Below are positions 1 through 6,575 of a stretch of 20,705 bases of DNA, piece after piece. The stretch is from the NCBI GenBank assembly GCA_030843315.1, contig JAUUPT010000067.1, forward strand, positions 1 through 20,705. The letters run 5' to 3'. The notes under the pieces were generated by a model. The model was not told the DNA's origin, did not search any database, and was given only the letters and a program-made list of their open reading frames with translations. A program made the translations under genes and the position numbers. Origin of the DNA: Bacteroidaceae bacterium. Its GTDB lineage: Bacteria; Bacteroidota; Bacteroidia; Bacteroidales; Bacteroidaceae. Every line of letters starts with the position of its first letter. Position 1 is the stretch's first letter.

Positions 1-226
1 TACCCCCTGCTACTTCTTCAGACAACCACGCTGAACTTTCTGTAATTTTCAGAGCATGAGGCAAATCACTCTCTTTGATATGTACACGCACACCGGAAGA
101 TACCACGGGCTGTATCTGATTTACATTATGAATATAGGTTTCAATACCTTCATTCTCAAGTACATTCTTCAATATTTGCGCTTTAGCATACGTCAGAATA
201 GCTAATGTTACTAATTTATCTTCCAT
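1..226 (-). CDS. DUF2007-type protein, N-terminal part (runs off the window)
   Basis: The reading frame starts at an ATG whose first base is 226 and stays open for 75 codons to the window edge, so the C-terminus is missing. The protein begins MEDKLVTLAILTYAKAQ and continues with a pattern of an N-terminal strand, a helix (AKAQILKNVLENEG), IETYIHN, and a second strand and helix (VRVHIKESDLPHALKI). This small alpha/beta arrangement resembles the DUF2007 'putative signal transducing' fold, which senses or binds an unknown ligand. From memory, related Bacteroides proteins continue into a universal stress protein domain, but that part is not visible here. No clear promoter was found in the 77 bases upstream, which hold a hairpin, so its transcription is unclear. 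The coding call is firm; the family call is moderate. Confidence 0.7.
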   Translation of the reverse strand, partial: MEDKLVTLAILTYAKAQILKNVLENEGIETYIHNVNQIQPVVSSGVRVHIKESDLPHALKITESSAWLSEEVAGG

Positions 227-259
227 ATATCACTGATTTTAAGGTTCTAACAAATAATA

Positions 260-289
260 AATCCCAATTGTTTGTTAGCAATTGGGATT
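260..289 (-). terminator. Hairpin terminator between the small HTH-like gene and the DUF2007-type gene
   Basis: A perfect 11-bp inverted repeat, AATCCCAATTG at 260-270 and CAATTGGGATT at 279-289, encloses an 8-base loop. It lies 15 bases past the stop of the gene at 304-585. On the minus strand it is followed by a T-rich stretch (TATTATTTGTT) rather than a clean U-run, so termination may be partial. The other side is T-rich too, so it could work in both directions. Confidence 0.65.
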
Positions 290-303
290 CTATTTACTTT
301 TTC

Positions 304-585
304 TTAAGCCTGAGCGGGTTCCACTGCTTTGGCTGCCATTTCATCTAAAATTCTTAATGCCCGATCTAAAACTGTTGTGTCGTCAATCATAACTAAACCT
401 CCGTCTGGACCTGGCTCTAAGTGAATCCCAACACTTTTTCCTTCTTTAAAATTATGTCCACCAAAGAAATTTCTTACAGTGTCCACATTCAGTCCAAGTT
501 CGTCAGCTATTCTATGCATACTACCACTAGGCAATGAGTCTTTTATCTTACGAAGTTCATTAAATGTTATTGTCCTCATATTCAT
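304..585 (-). CDS. Small conserved HTH-like (putative DNA-binding) protein, 93 aa
   Basis: This short protein has an N-terminal helical segment (ITFNELRKIKDSLPSGSMHRIADELGLNVDTVRNFFGG) that reads like a helix-turn-helix: 'MHRIADELGL' followed by 'NVDTVRNFF' gives the A-D-x-L-G-x(n)-T-V-R spacing of a recognition unit. The second half (VGIHLEPGPDGGLVMIDDTTVLDRALRILDEM) looks like two strands and a helix. I recall similar short proteins annotated simply as DNA-binding in Bacteroides, but no function is known to me. The ATG at 585 is used here; the ATG two codons later (MRTITF) is equally likely because neither has a Shine-Dalgarno site. It is a single-gene unit with its own predicted promoter (627-657) and a hairpin after the stop. 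It could be a transcription factor or a nucleoid-type protein. Confidence 0.85.
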   Translation of the reverse strand: MNMRTITFNELRKIKDSLPSGSMHRIADELGLNVDTVRNFFGGHNFKEGKSVGIHLEPGPDGGLVMIDDTTVLDRALRILDEMAAKAVEPAQA

Positions 586-626
586 AAATTTAATGGTTAA
601 TACTCTGTGTAATTATTATCACGCTA

Positions 627-657
627 TAAACTTAAGGAAAAAAAAAGATAAAACAAA
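627..657 (-). promoter_or_regulatory. Predicted Bacteroides-type promoter of the small HTH-like gene
   Basis: On the minus strand a TTTG -33 box (657-654) is separated by 19 bases from TAAGTTTA (634-627), one mismatch from the Bacteroides -7 consensus TAnnTTTG. This would give a leader of about 35 bases before the start at 585. The -33 box lies in the loop of the A/T inverted repeat at 641-676. Another -7-like box (TAAGTTTG, 724-717) has no -33 partner and is less convincing. Confidence 0.5.
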
Positions 658-676
658 CTATTTCTTTATCTTTTTT
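641..676. repeat. Perfect 12-bp A/T inverted repeat overlapping the predicted promoter
   Basis: AAAAAAGATAAA (641-652) and TTTATCTTTTTT (665-676) are exact reverse complements around a 12-base centre. It could be a protein-binding operator or a weak bidirectional terminator; the sequence does not decide. From here to 779 I see no other structure apart from an isolated -7-like box at 717-724. Confidence 0.6.
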
Positions 677-779
677 CAAAAAGTATATTACCTATAAGAA
701 AAATATACAAATGAATCAAACTTAACAAGATTACGTGAGTTCGAGATAAGATGGCTGCTGCTGTTTTCAACGGTATGTA

Positions 780-901
780 CTTGTGTGCCACTGCATCATA
801 TTTGCAGCGCTGCTGCAACACACCTGCAGTGCCACTGCAATAACAGTAATATTGCAGCATTACTGCAATGATGCTGTAAAAACGTTGCAGTACCGCTGCA
901 A
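780..901. repeat. Array of 17-bp palindromes (TTGCAG-N5-CTGCAA type)
   Basis: Four copies are clear: TTGCAGCGCTGCTGCAA (802-818), CTGCAGTGCCACTGCAA (824-840), TTGCAGCATTACTGCAA (852-868) and TTGCAGTACCGCTGCAA (885-901). A degenerate fifth (780-796) matches copy two at 13 of 17 positions. Starts are spaced 22, 22, 28 and 33 bases. The arms are conserved while the central bases vary and the spacers are unrelated. The array lies between the Bat operon terminator and the promoter of the small HTH-like gene. It contains no believable gene: a 64-codon frame across it has no family features. It may be a set of regulator sites or a REP-like element. Confidence 0.8.
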
Positions 902-925
902 TGCTTTTATAGTATGAGTAACGGG

Positions 926-976
926 TAAAAAAAACAGCTCATATAAAGCACAATTAATGTGCTTTATATGAGCTGT
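926..976 (-). terminator. Strong rho-independent terminator of the Bat operon
   Basis: An 18-bp perfect inverted repeat, ACAGCTCATATAAAGCAC (934-951) and its complement (959-976), has a 7-base loop. On the minus strand it is followed directly by eight Ts (934-927, the first shared with the stem). It starts 19 bases after the batE stop codon and ends the eight-gene transcript. Confidence 0.92.
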
Positions 977-995
977 CTAAATAGTAATAATTAAA

Positions 996-1835
996 TCAGA
1001 TGACCTCAATAGTAGAAGCGGACACCCACCCCACTTTACCATCCTCCAAGCGAATTTCTTTCCATTCACGCATAGAGTTATCTTTAATCTCAACTTTACG
1101 CCCTTCATGCAAAATAAATAAGCTGGTACCGCTTTCACTCGGAGTACTACGTACTGTGACACTGGGAGATAGCACGATGGCCTCATTACGATCCATTAAT
1201 TGTTTCTTCTGCTGGGCAGCAAAGACATTGCTCAATATCACAAAAATCAGAAACACTACCCCTGCAATGAAACCGGCTTTCTTCCCAGCAATCTGTTTTG
1301 AAAAGAAGAAGAGGTAGAGGGAAACAAGCAGAAGTATAAAAAATACGACTCCCAACTTTGCCCATGCATCTATACTGAGACTATTTATGAGCGATTTAGT
1401 CCATGACACAAAGAAAATCTCAGGAACAGGAACTACCTTATCAATTGTTTTAGAACGTGCAACTTCCAGATTAGCACGAATATCAGCATTACCCGGCTGC
1501 AATAATAATGCACGTTCATAGTTTAAAATCGCCTTTGCTATATCATCTGCTTTATAATAACTATTGCCAAGGTTATAGTACACTTCCGCTGCTTCACCTT
1601 GCTTTAATAGGTTCTCATAAATTTGAATGGCAGAAGCATAATCATTCCGCATATAGGCGCTATCACCTTCAGCTTTCGTCACATTACGTTCTTGCTTGGC
1701 AGCAGAAAATTCTGCAGGCGAACCGACGGATGTAGAGTCATTGACTGCTTGCAACGTATCAGCAGCAGAATTCTGACCATAAGCAGTTACTGCCATCACC
1801 AGACTAAGGGTAAAAAATAGTATTTTCTTCATCAT
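996..1835 (-). CDS. batE: BatE: TPR protein with two membrane segments and a C-terminal SH3b domain
   Basis: BatE is the last gene of the Bat operon, linked in Bacteroides to oxygen tolerance and stress survival; its molecular job is unknown. A signal peptide (MKKILFFTLSLVMAVTAYGQ) precedes TPR-like helices at about 55-123 (AIQIYENLL, VYYNLGNSYYKADDIAKAILNYERALLLQP). Two membrane helices follow at about 158-178 and 187-207. The C-terminal 60 residues (ITVRSTPSESG-type core, HEGRKVEI, WKEIRLEDGKVGWV) have the pattern of a bacterial SH3 domain, with VRSTPS, a central glycine turn and a final GWV. With a cleaved signal and two helices, the TPR and SH3b parts should both face the periplasm. It starts 13 bases after the batD stop. 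A second ATG one codon in is possible. Confidence 0.93.
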   Translation of the reverse strand: MMKKILFFTLSLVMAVTAYGQNSAADTLQAVNDSTSVGSPAEFSAAKQERNVTKAEGDSAYMRNDYASAIQIYENLLKQGEAAEVYYNLGNSYYKADDIAKAILNYERALLLQPGNADIRANLEVARSKTIDKVVPVPEIFFVSWTKSLINSLSIDAWAKLGVVFFILLLVSLYLFFFSKQIAGKKAGFIAGVVFLIFVILSNVFAAQQKKQLMDRNEAIVLSPSVTVRSTPSESGTSLFILHEGRKVEIKDNSMREWKEIRLEDGKVGWVSASTIEVI

Positions 1836-1848
1836 TGTGCCCTCCTAA

Positions 1849-3696
1849 TTAATGTTTTATCGAGTTTTCCATCTTACTAATGACCTCCAATGCAACTGAA
1901 TAGACCTTATCCATAGCTTGGTTATCATCACCCGGAGCAAAACGGGCAAACTCACAATTATTCAATGCATCAAGGAATTCCTTTATCAGTGCATCCCCAA
2001 CACCATAATTACGAAGTTCCTCTTCAATATTATCTTTGGACAGACGGGAAACCGGAATATTAAGTTTATCACTTATATATCCCCAAAGCGCTTTCAATAC
2101 CTCATCATAGAATGTATCCTTCTTATTATCTGCCAACAGTTTACCTGCAAGTTTCATACGCTTCACAGCAACCTTATTCGCCTTTTTCGTACGCATTTTC
2201 GCAACATTCGCATTGGCAGCTATCTGTTTACGATATATAATAAAGAATACAATGAATGCAATACCGGGTACTAAATAAAGCAACCAATATGTCAATGACC
2301 CAAAGAAGAAATCACCTTTCTGAGAAAGCGTTACATCATTTTGTTTGATATAGCGGATATCTTCATTCAATACTTTCAGATCTTCCTTATTTGTGAAGTT
2401 TGCAATCGTCTGGGCAGCATTACCTGCACCCTTTTCTACATGCAATTCATACTCTTCCGTGGTCAGCGTCTTGTAAGATTGGGATTGGATATCAAAATAG
2501 CTGAACTTCACGGCAGGAATCTTATAGGTTCCCGCATTCCGTGGAATAGCCAAGTATTCAATGACTTTACTGCCCGACAGTCCTGCATTCGTCAAACGGA
2601 ACTTATTATCCACTTTTGGATCATAAACTTCAAAGTCTTCCGGGAATTTGATTTCAGGATTAGAAAGCAATTTCAAGTTACCGGTACCGGAGATAACGAG
2701 CTTCAATGTTACAGCATCGTTCGTCTTTACATTCGTGCCGTTAATAGAAGAAGTAATGTTGAACTCTCCCACTCCGCCGGAAAAATCAGCAGGCTTACCA
2801 GCAGGCAGTGGCTTCACATCAATAGTCAGTTGAGGAGTCAGTATCGTCTTTTTAACTTCCACATAGTTACTACCACCATTGAAGAATGCTTCAAACGGGT
2901 CGGATACCTGGGTAGCCTTAGCTATAGAAGCATCGAAACGTGCCGCATCAATCGTCAGCTTACCGGATTGTTGTGGAAATAATACGAACTGACGATAGAT
3001 AGTCGTTTGATAGTTTCTACCTTTATAATGTTCCAATCCCCATCTTCTATCATTGGGAAGTTCTACCTCCTGCGAATGAAATCCTTTGAAATCGGGTAAT
3101 TTCACATTATCAAACGAACGCAAATCTACCAAAGTATAGATCTTGTATGTCAGCAGAAAAGCCTCTTGCTCATACACAGTTGTCTTACTAGCAGTAGCAG
3201 TGATAAACAAATCAGTATTCGATATCGAGGTTCCGGAAGAAGCTTGGCTGGTTGTTCCTCCACGTTGCTTGCCGCCATTTCCTGAAGAAGCCCCATTGGC
3301 CGCCTGATCAGCTGGTAGTACCTTGACCTGCACAGAATTAGAGACCATCTGATTGCCATCGGCTGTTATAGTAGCCCCCGGAATGGTAAAACTGCCTTCC
3401 GCAGTGGCCATCAAAATGTAGGTAAATGTGATACTGCTGGTCGAAGTTGTCTGCCCATTAACGATCTGCACGCTACTTTGTTGCGAGCGACTGGGTCCCA
3501 TCAACACATCAAATCCTTTGATAGAAGGAGCACGAAAGTCTCTCACCTTCTGCGTTGTCACTGTATATGACAGTCTGAATTGATCACCTACCGCCACGGC
3601 GTCAGGGGCAGACGCAGTAAACGAAACCTTATCATCGGCAAAGGCATTCATGCTGACTGCTATCAGCGCTATCCATAAGAAAATTATTTTTCTCAT
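1849..3696 (-). CDS. batD: BatD: large periplasmic protein with a cytosolic helical tail
   Basis: The 615-residue protein has a signal peptide (MRKIIFLWIALIAVSMNAFA) and then about 440 residues of beta-rich sequence with repeated immunoglobulin-like stretches (VSFTASAPDAVAVGDQFRLSYTV; FEVYDPKVDNKFRLTNAGLSG), typical of the BatD 'oxygen tolerance' family. A serine/glycine-rich linker lies near residues 130-160. One membrane helix at about 466-487 (YWLLYLVPGIAFIVFFIIY) is followed by a basic stretch and a cytosolic helical domain (about 505-610). The domain contains FYDEVLKALWGYISDKL and ends near CEFARFAPG. It is predicted to be periplasmic with one transmembrane anchor. It lies 23 bases after batC and 13 before batE. 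The cytosolic domain resembles that of the unnamed membrane protein at 6576-7649. Confidence 0.94.
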   Translation of the reverse strand: MRKIIFLWIALIAVSMNAFADDKVSFTASAPDAVAVGDQFRLSYTVTTQKVRDFRAPSIKGFDVLMGPSRSQQSSVQIVNGQTTSTSSITFTYILMATAEGSFTIPGATITADGNQMVSNSVQVKVLPADQAANGASSGNGGKQRGGTTSQASSGTSISNTDLFITATASKTTVYEQEAFLLTYKIYTLVDLRSFDNVKLPDFKGFHSQEVELPNDRRWGLEHYKGRNYQTTIYRQFVLFPQQSGKLTIDAARFDASIAKATQVSDPFEAFFNGGSNYVEVKKTILTPQLTIDVKPLPAGKPADFSGGVGEFNITSSINGTNVKTNDAVTLKLVISGTGNLKLLSNPEIKFPEDFEVYDPKVDNKFRLTNAGLSGSKVIEYLAIPRNAGTYKIPAVKFSYFDIQSQSYKTLTTEEYELHVEKGAGNAAQTIANFTNKEDLKVLNEDIRYIKQNDVTLSQKGDFFFGSLTYWLLYLVPGIAFIVFFIIYRKQIAANANVAKMRTKKANKVAVKRMKLAGKLLADNKKDTFYDEVLKALWGYISDKLNIPVSRLSKDNIEEELRNYGVGDALIKEFLDALNNCEFARFAPGDDNQAMDKVYSVALEVISKMENSIKH

Positions 3697-3719
3697 ATAT
3701 TATTTCCTAATTATGTTTG

Positions 3720-4430
3720 TTACCAATCCTTTTCCAGACGACCACCTTGAAGAATTTGCTGCTTCTTCACTTTGTCCTGTACATCCTTTTCATCCTGCAT
3801 CACCGAGTTCAGAAGCTGCTCTGCGTTTTCTTTAGACATCTCATTATCTTTCTTTTCGGGTTGAGGAGGCTGTTGTTGGTCTTTATTCTGTTGCTGATCC
3901 TTGTTCTGATTCTGATCTTGCTGGTCTTGGTTTTGTTGTTGGTCTTGCTTGTTCTGGTCTTGATTTTGATCCTGGTTCTGCTGTTGGTCTTTCAGCATCT
4001 TCTGTGCCAATGCAAGGTTATAGCGTGTTTCATCATCTTTCGGATTATTGCGCAACGACTCCTTATAGGCTTCCACAGCCTTTGCATAGTCTTTCTGCGA
4101 ATGAAAGATGACTCCCATATTGTGGTATATCTGTGCCAGATTTGATTTGTCTTTTTCTATCTTCGTTGTTCCCACATACTGTTCCATAGCCTCTTTTGCT
4201 TTATTCTGTTGCAACAACGTATTTCCCAAGTTGAACATGGAGATTGTAGACTTCGGATTTGCCTCCAAAGCCTTTCGGTAGTTTACTTCTGCATCTACAT
4301 ATACACTATCCTTGAAAAAGCGGTTTCCCTTACGGATAAAATCGCGCTCTGCTTTTTGAGCAGAAACTGAAACTGCTACGAGTAACAGCAGAAACATTCC
4401 AATATACTTTTTCTGTAACATACGCATCAT
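3720..4430 (-). CDS. batC: BatC: exported TPR protein with a Gln/Asp/Asn-rich tract
   Basis: BatC has 236 residues with a signal peptide ending near residue 25 (LLLLVAVSVSAQ). Three TPR-like units lie at about 33-145 (AEVNYRKALEANPKSTISMFNLGNTLL; AQIYHNMGVIFHSQKDYAKAVEAYKESLRNNPKDDETRYNLALAQ). A 43-residue tract of almost only Q, D, N and K follows at 148-190. The last 45 residues, with ENAEQLLNSVMQDEKDVQDK and a GRLEKDW ending, form a conserved-looking tail. It probably acts as a protein-protein scaffold for BatA/BatB in the periplasm. Its ATG overlaps the batB stop (ATGA), so the two are probably translationally coupled. The tract is in frame and the C-terminus matches the family, so I see no frameshift. 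Confidence 0.93.
   Translation of the reverse strand: MMRMLQKKYIGMFLLLLVAVSVSAQKAERDFIRKGNRFFKDSVYVDAEVNYRKALEANPKSTISMFNLGNTLLQQNKAKEAMEQYVGTTKIEKDKSNLAQIYHNMGVIFHSQKDYAKAVEAYKESLRNNPKDDETRYNLALAQKMLKDQQQNQDQNQDQNKQDQQQNQDQQDQNQNKDQQQNKDQQQPPQPEKKDNEMSKENAEQLLNSVMQDEKDVQDKVKKQQILQGGRLEKDW
3861..3989 (-). repeat. Gln/Asp/Asn-coding low-complexity tract within batC
   Basis: The codons for residues 148-190 of BatC are imperfect repeats of CAG/CAA, GAT/GAC, AAT/AAC and AAG, read on the minus strand, giving runs such as QNQDQNQDQNKQDQQQNQ. The DNA is repetitive but not a perfect microsatellite. It could change length in frame by slippage or recombination, because units of two or three codons recur. 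Confidence 0.75.
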
Positions 4431-5455
4431 TTCTTATTAGAAAACAAATGAATGTTGCGGAACAGAGGGTTCTTACGTTCCAATATCAGCATTTCCGCCA
4501 ACAGCAACAGCAGAATAATCCATGCTATTGCTTGGAACTGCTCGTTGAATTCCGTATAAACCTGTGTCTCCACATCCGCTTTTGCCATCTTATTGATTTC
4601 CTGGCTAATTGCCTTTTGTGCATTGTTAGTATTATCCACACGCACATAGATGCCATTTCCTGCTTTGGCAATCTCCTGGCACATCTGCTCGTTAAGACGA
4701 GTAACAATGACATTGCCCTCGCGGTCGCGACGATAATCATTCGTACCTTCTATCGGAATAGGTGCTCCATCAGGCATACCAACCCCTAACACATTGACTT
4801 GAATACCTTTCTTCGCAGCAGCTTCGGCAGCTTCTACAGCACCACCTTCGTGGTTTTCACCGTCAGTAATAACAATAACAGCACGTCCTACTCCTTCTTG
4901 CGGCGTAAAACTACGAGCTGCCAGGTTAATAGCAGCACCAATGGCCGTACCTTGTTTTGAAATCAAAGAAGGGTCAATAGATTCCAAGAACATTTTGGCA
5001 GAAATATAATCGTTCGTAATCGGCAGCTGTGTAAATGCATCACCCGCAAAGACAATCATACCGACTTTATCGTTCTGCATTTTGTCCACCAATTGCGCCA
5101 CCAACCGTTTCGCTTTTGCCAGACGACTGGGCTGTACATCTTGTGCCAGCATGGAATTAGAAATATCCAGCGCTATCATCACTTCCACCCCCTGACGCTT
5201 TACCGTCTCCAGTTTAGAGCCGAACTGCGGACGCGCCAGCAATACGGCAAACAATCCGATAGCAGCAAGTACCAGCCAAAACTTTACATCCGGGCGATAC
5301 TTGGAAACATCCGGCATCAACTGTGCCATCAATACCGGGTCACCAAATTTACGGATGGCTTTCCGTCTCCGATAATTGGAGTACAAGTAGAAGGCTGCCA
5401 AGAGAGGCAACAACAACAACAAGTACAGATATGCAGGTTCTTCAAATCGAAACAT
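4427..5455 (-). CDS. batB: BatB: membrane-anchored von Willebrand A protein
   Basis: A 342-residue protein with an N-terminal membrane region (helices at about 7-26 and 58-75), a VWA domain from about 88 to 285 and a C-terminal helix near 311-325 (IAWIILLLLLAEMLIL). The MIDAS metal site is intact: D97-x-S99-x-S101 in ALDISNSM, T170 in SKQGTAIG, and D198 in VITDGEN. These residues coordinate a divalent metal and bind protein ligands. The VWA domain should face the cytosol or the periplasm according to how the two N-terminal helices insert; this cannot be settled here. It overlaps batC by four bases. The start at 5455 sits directly downstream of a heptamer-repeat element (5464-5492) instead of a Shine-Dalgarno site. 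Confidence 0.95.
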   Translation of the reverse strand: MFRFEEPAYLYLLLLLPLLAAFYLYSNYRRRKAIRKFGDPVLMAQLMPDVSKYRPDVKFWLVLAAIGLFAVLLARPQFGSKLETVKRQGVEVMIALDISNSMLAQDVQPSRLAKAKRLVAQLVDKMQNDKVGMIVFAGDAFTQLPITNDYISAKMFLESIDPSLISKQGTAIGAAINLAARSFTPQEGVGRAVIVITDGENHEGGAVEAAEAAAKKGIQVNVLGVGMPDGAPIPIEGTNDYRRDREGNVIVTRLNEQMCQEIAKAGNGIYVRVDNTNNAQKAISQEINKMAKADVETQVYTEFNEQFQAIAWIILLLLLAEMLILERKNPLFRNIHLFSNKK

Positions 5456-5463
5456 CTTTTTAT

Positions 5464-5492
5464 TTACTATTTTACGATTTACAATTTACAAT
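5464..5492 (-). repeat. 29-nt heptamer-repeat element just upstream of batB
   Basis: On the plus strand the units are TTACTAT, an extra T, TTACGAT, TTACAAT and TTACAAT: a 7+1+7+7+7 arrangement. In the transcript this places ATTGTAA-type repeats 8 bases before the batB ATG. The rest of the 79-base gap between batA and batB (5493-5534) shows no promoter or hairpin. Confidence 0.75.
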
Positions 5493-5534
5493 TTGGCTAC
5501 GCTATACTTCAGGATATACTAAAAGCGATTCCTT

Positions 5535-6518
5535 TTACGGAATTTTCTTCAATATAGAATTGCGCAGCAGAACTTCCAGTAACACACACAGGAAAGCCGC
5601 CAATGCAAACCAACGAAATTCTTCCTGGCGTTTACTGTATTCCTTCACATTCAATTTCGTTTTCTCCAGTTTGTCGATTTCTTCGTAAACCTCTTTCAGC
5701 TTGGAATTGCTGGTAGCACGGAAATAGTTACCATCCGTCGTTCCGGCAATCTGCGTCAAAGTCTTTTCATCAATCTCAACCGGCATATTGACGTATTGCA
5801 CTGTTCCGCCTACCGGATAAGGATAGGGTGCCATACCATTGGTTCCTACGCCGATGGTATATACACGAATACCGAAACTCTTGGCAATTTCAGCAGCCGT
5901 CAATGGAGAAATATCACCTTTGTTATTGACACCGTCCGTCAACAAAATAATAACTTTAGACTTTGCCTTGCTATCCTTCAAACGAGTCACTGCATTGGCA
6001 ATACCCATACCTATCGCCGTTCCGTCTTCCACCAGTCCGCACTTCATATCTTTCAGCAAGTTCAGCAGCACAGCATGGTCTACCGTAAGCGGACATTGCG
6101 TAAAACTCTCTCCGGCAAACAAGGTTATACCTATATTGTCATTGGGACGTCCGTTAATAAACTCGGCAGCTACATCCTTGGCAGCTTCCAGACGGTTGGG
6201 CTTCAAATCCTCGGCAAGCATACTTGTAGAAACGTCCATTGCGAGCATAATGTCGATACCTTCAATCTCACTGTTCTGCCAGCTATTCGTAGTTTGCGGA
6301 CGCGCCAAAACGAGGATAAGCAATATCAGAGCAATTATCCGCAGCACAAACGGCGCATGCAGCAAGTAGTTCTTATAGCTTTTCGGAGTATGGGCATACA
6401 CACGAGCGTCCGAAATTTGAAGCGTAGCTTCACTATTCTTCCGCTTCATAATATACCATACTATATAAGGTATAAGTAACAGCAACAAAAATAAATATTC
6501 AATATTGGCAAAAACCAT
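5535..6518 (-). CDS. batA: BatA: membrane-anchored von Willebrand A protein
   Basis: BatA (327 residues) has helices at about 6-24 and 55-72, a VWA domain from about 87 to 290, and a C-terminal helix near 303-317 (WFALAAFLCVLLEVLL). The MIDAS is complete: D95-x-S97-x-S99 (AMDVSTSM), T167 (EDGTAIG) and D195 (LLTDGVNN). BatA and BatB are paralogs with the same arrangement. In related Bat systems they are thought to form complexes with the TPR proteins; that is family knowledge, not shown here. The ATG at 6518 follows a heptamer-repeat element (6524-6552) with a 5-base gap and no Shine-Dalgarno site. It lies 57 bases after the upstream membrane protein gene and 79 before batB. Confidence 0.95.
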   Translation of the reverse strand: MVFANIEYLFLLLLLIPYIVWYIMKRKNSEATLQISDARVYAHTPKSYKNYLLHAPFVLRIIALILLILVLARPQTTNSWQNSEIEGIDIMLAMDVSTSMLAEDLKPNRLEAAKDVAAEFINGRPNDNIGITLFAGESFTQCPLTVDHAVLLNLLKDMKCGLVEDGTAIGMGIANAVTRLKDSKAKSKVIILLTDGVNNKGDISPLTAAEIAKSFGIRVYTIGVGTNGMAPYPYPVGGTVQYVNMPVEIDEKTLTQIAGTTDGNYFRATSNSKLKEVYEEIDKLEKTKLNVKEYSKRQEEFRWFALAAFLCVLLEVLLRNSILKKIP

Positions 6519-6523
6519 GATAC

Positions 6524-6552
6524 TTACGATTTTACAATTTACGATTTACGAT
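6524..6552 (-). repeat. 29-nt heptamer-repeat element just upstream of batA
   Basis: The plus-strand units are TTACGAT, an extra T, TTACAAT, TTACGAT and TTACGAT, the same 7+1+7+7+7 arrangement as the element before batB but with different unit variants. It is transcribed as ATCGTAA/ATTGTAA repeats ending 5 bases before the batA ATG. Confidence 0.75.
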
Positions 6553-6575
6553 TAGAGTTACTTTTCACCATGCTA

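Noticed and set aside
666..860. A 64-codon minus-strand frame through the palindrome array
   Set aside because: It is rich in Cys and Tyr from the repeats, has no start context and crosses the predicted promoter of the small gene.
780..901. CRISPR array
   Set aside because: The repeats are 17 bp, palindromic and variable, spacers are only 5-16 bases, and no cas genes are near.
2341..2982. A 213-codon open frame on the plus strand
   Set aside because: It is antisense to batD; its composition has no domain pattern.
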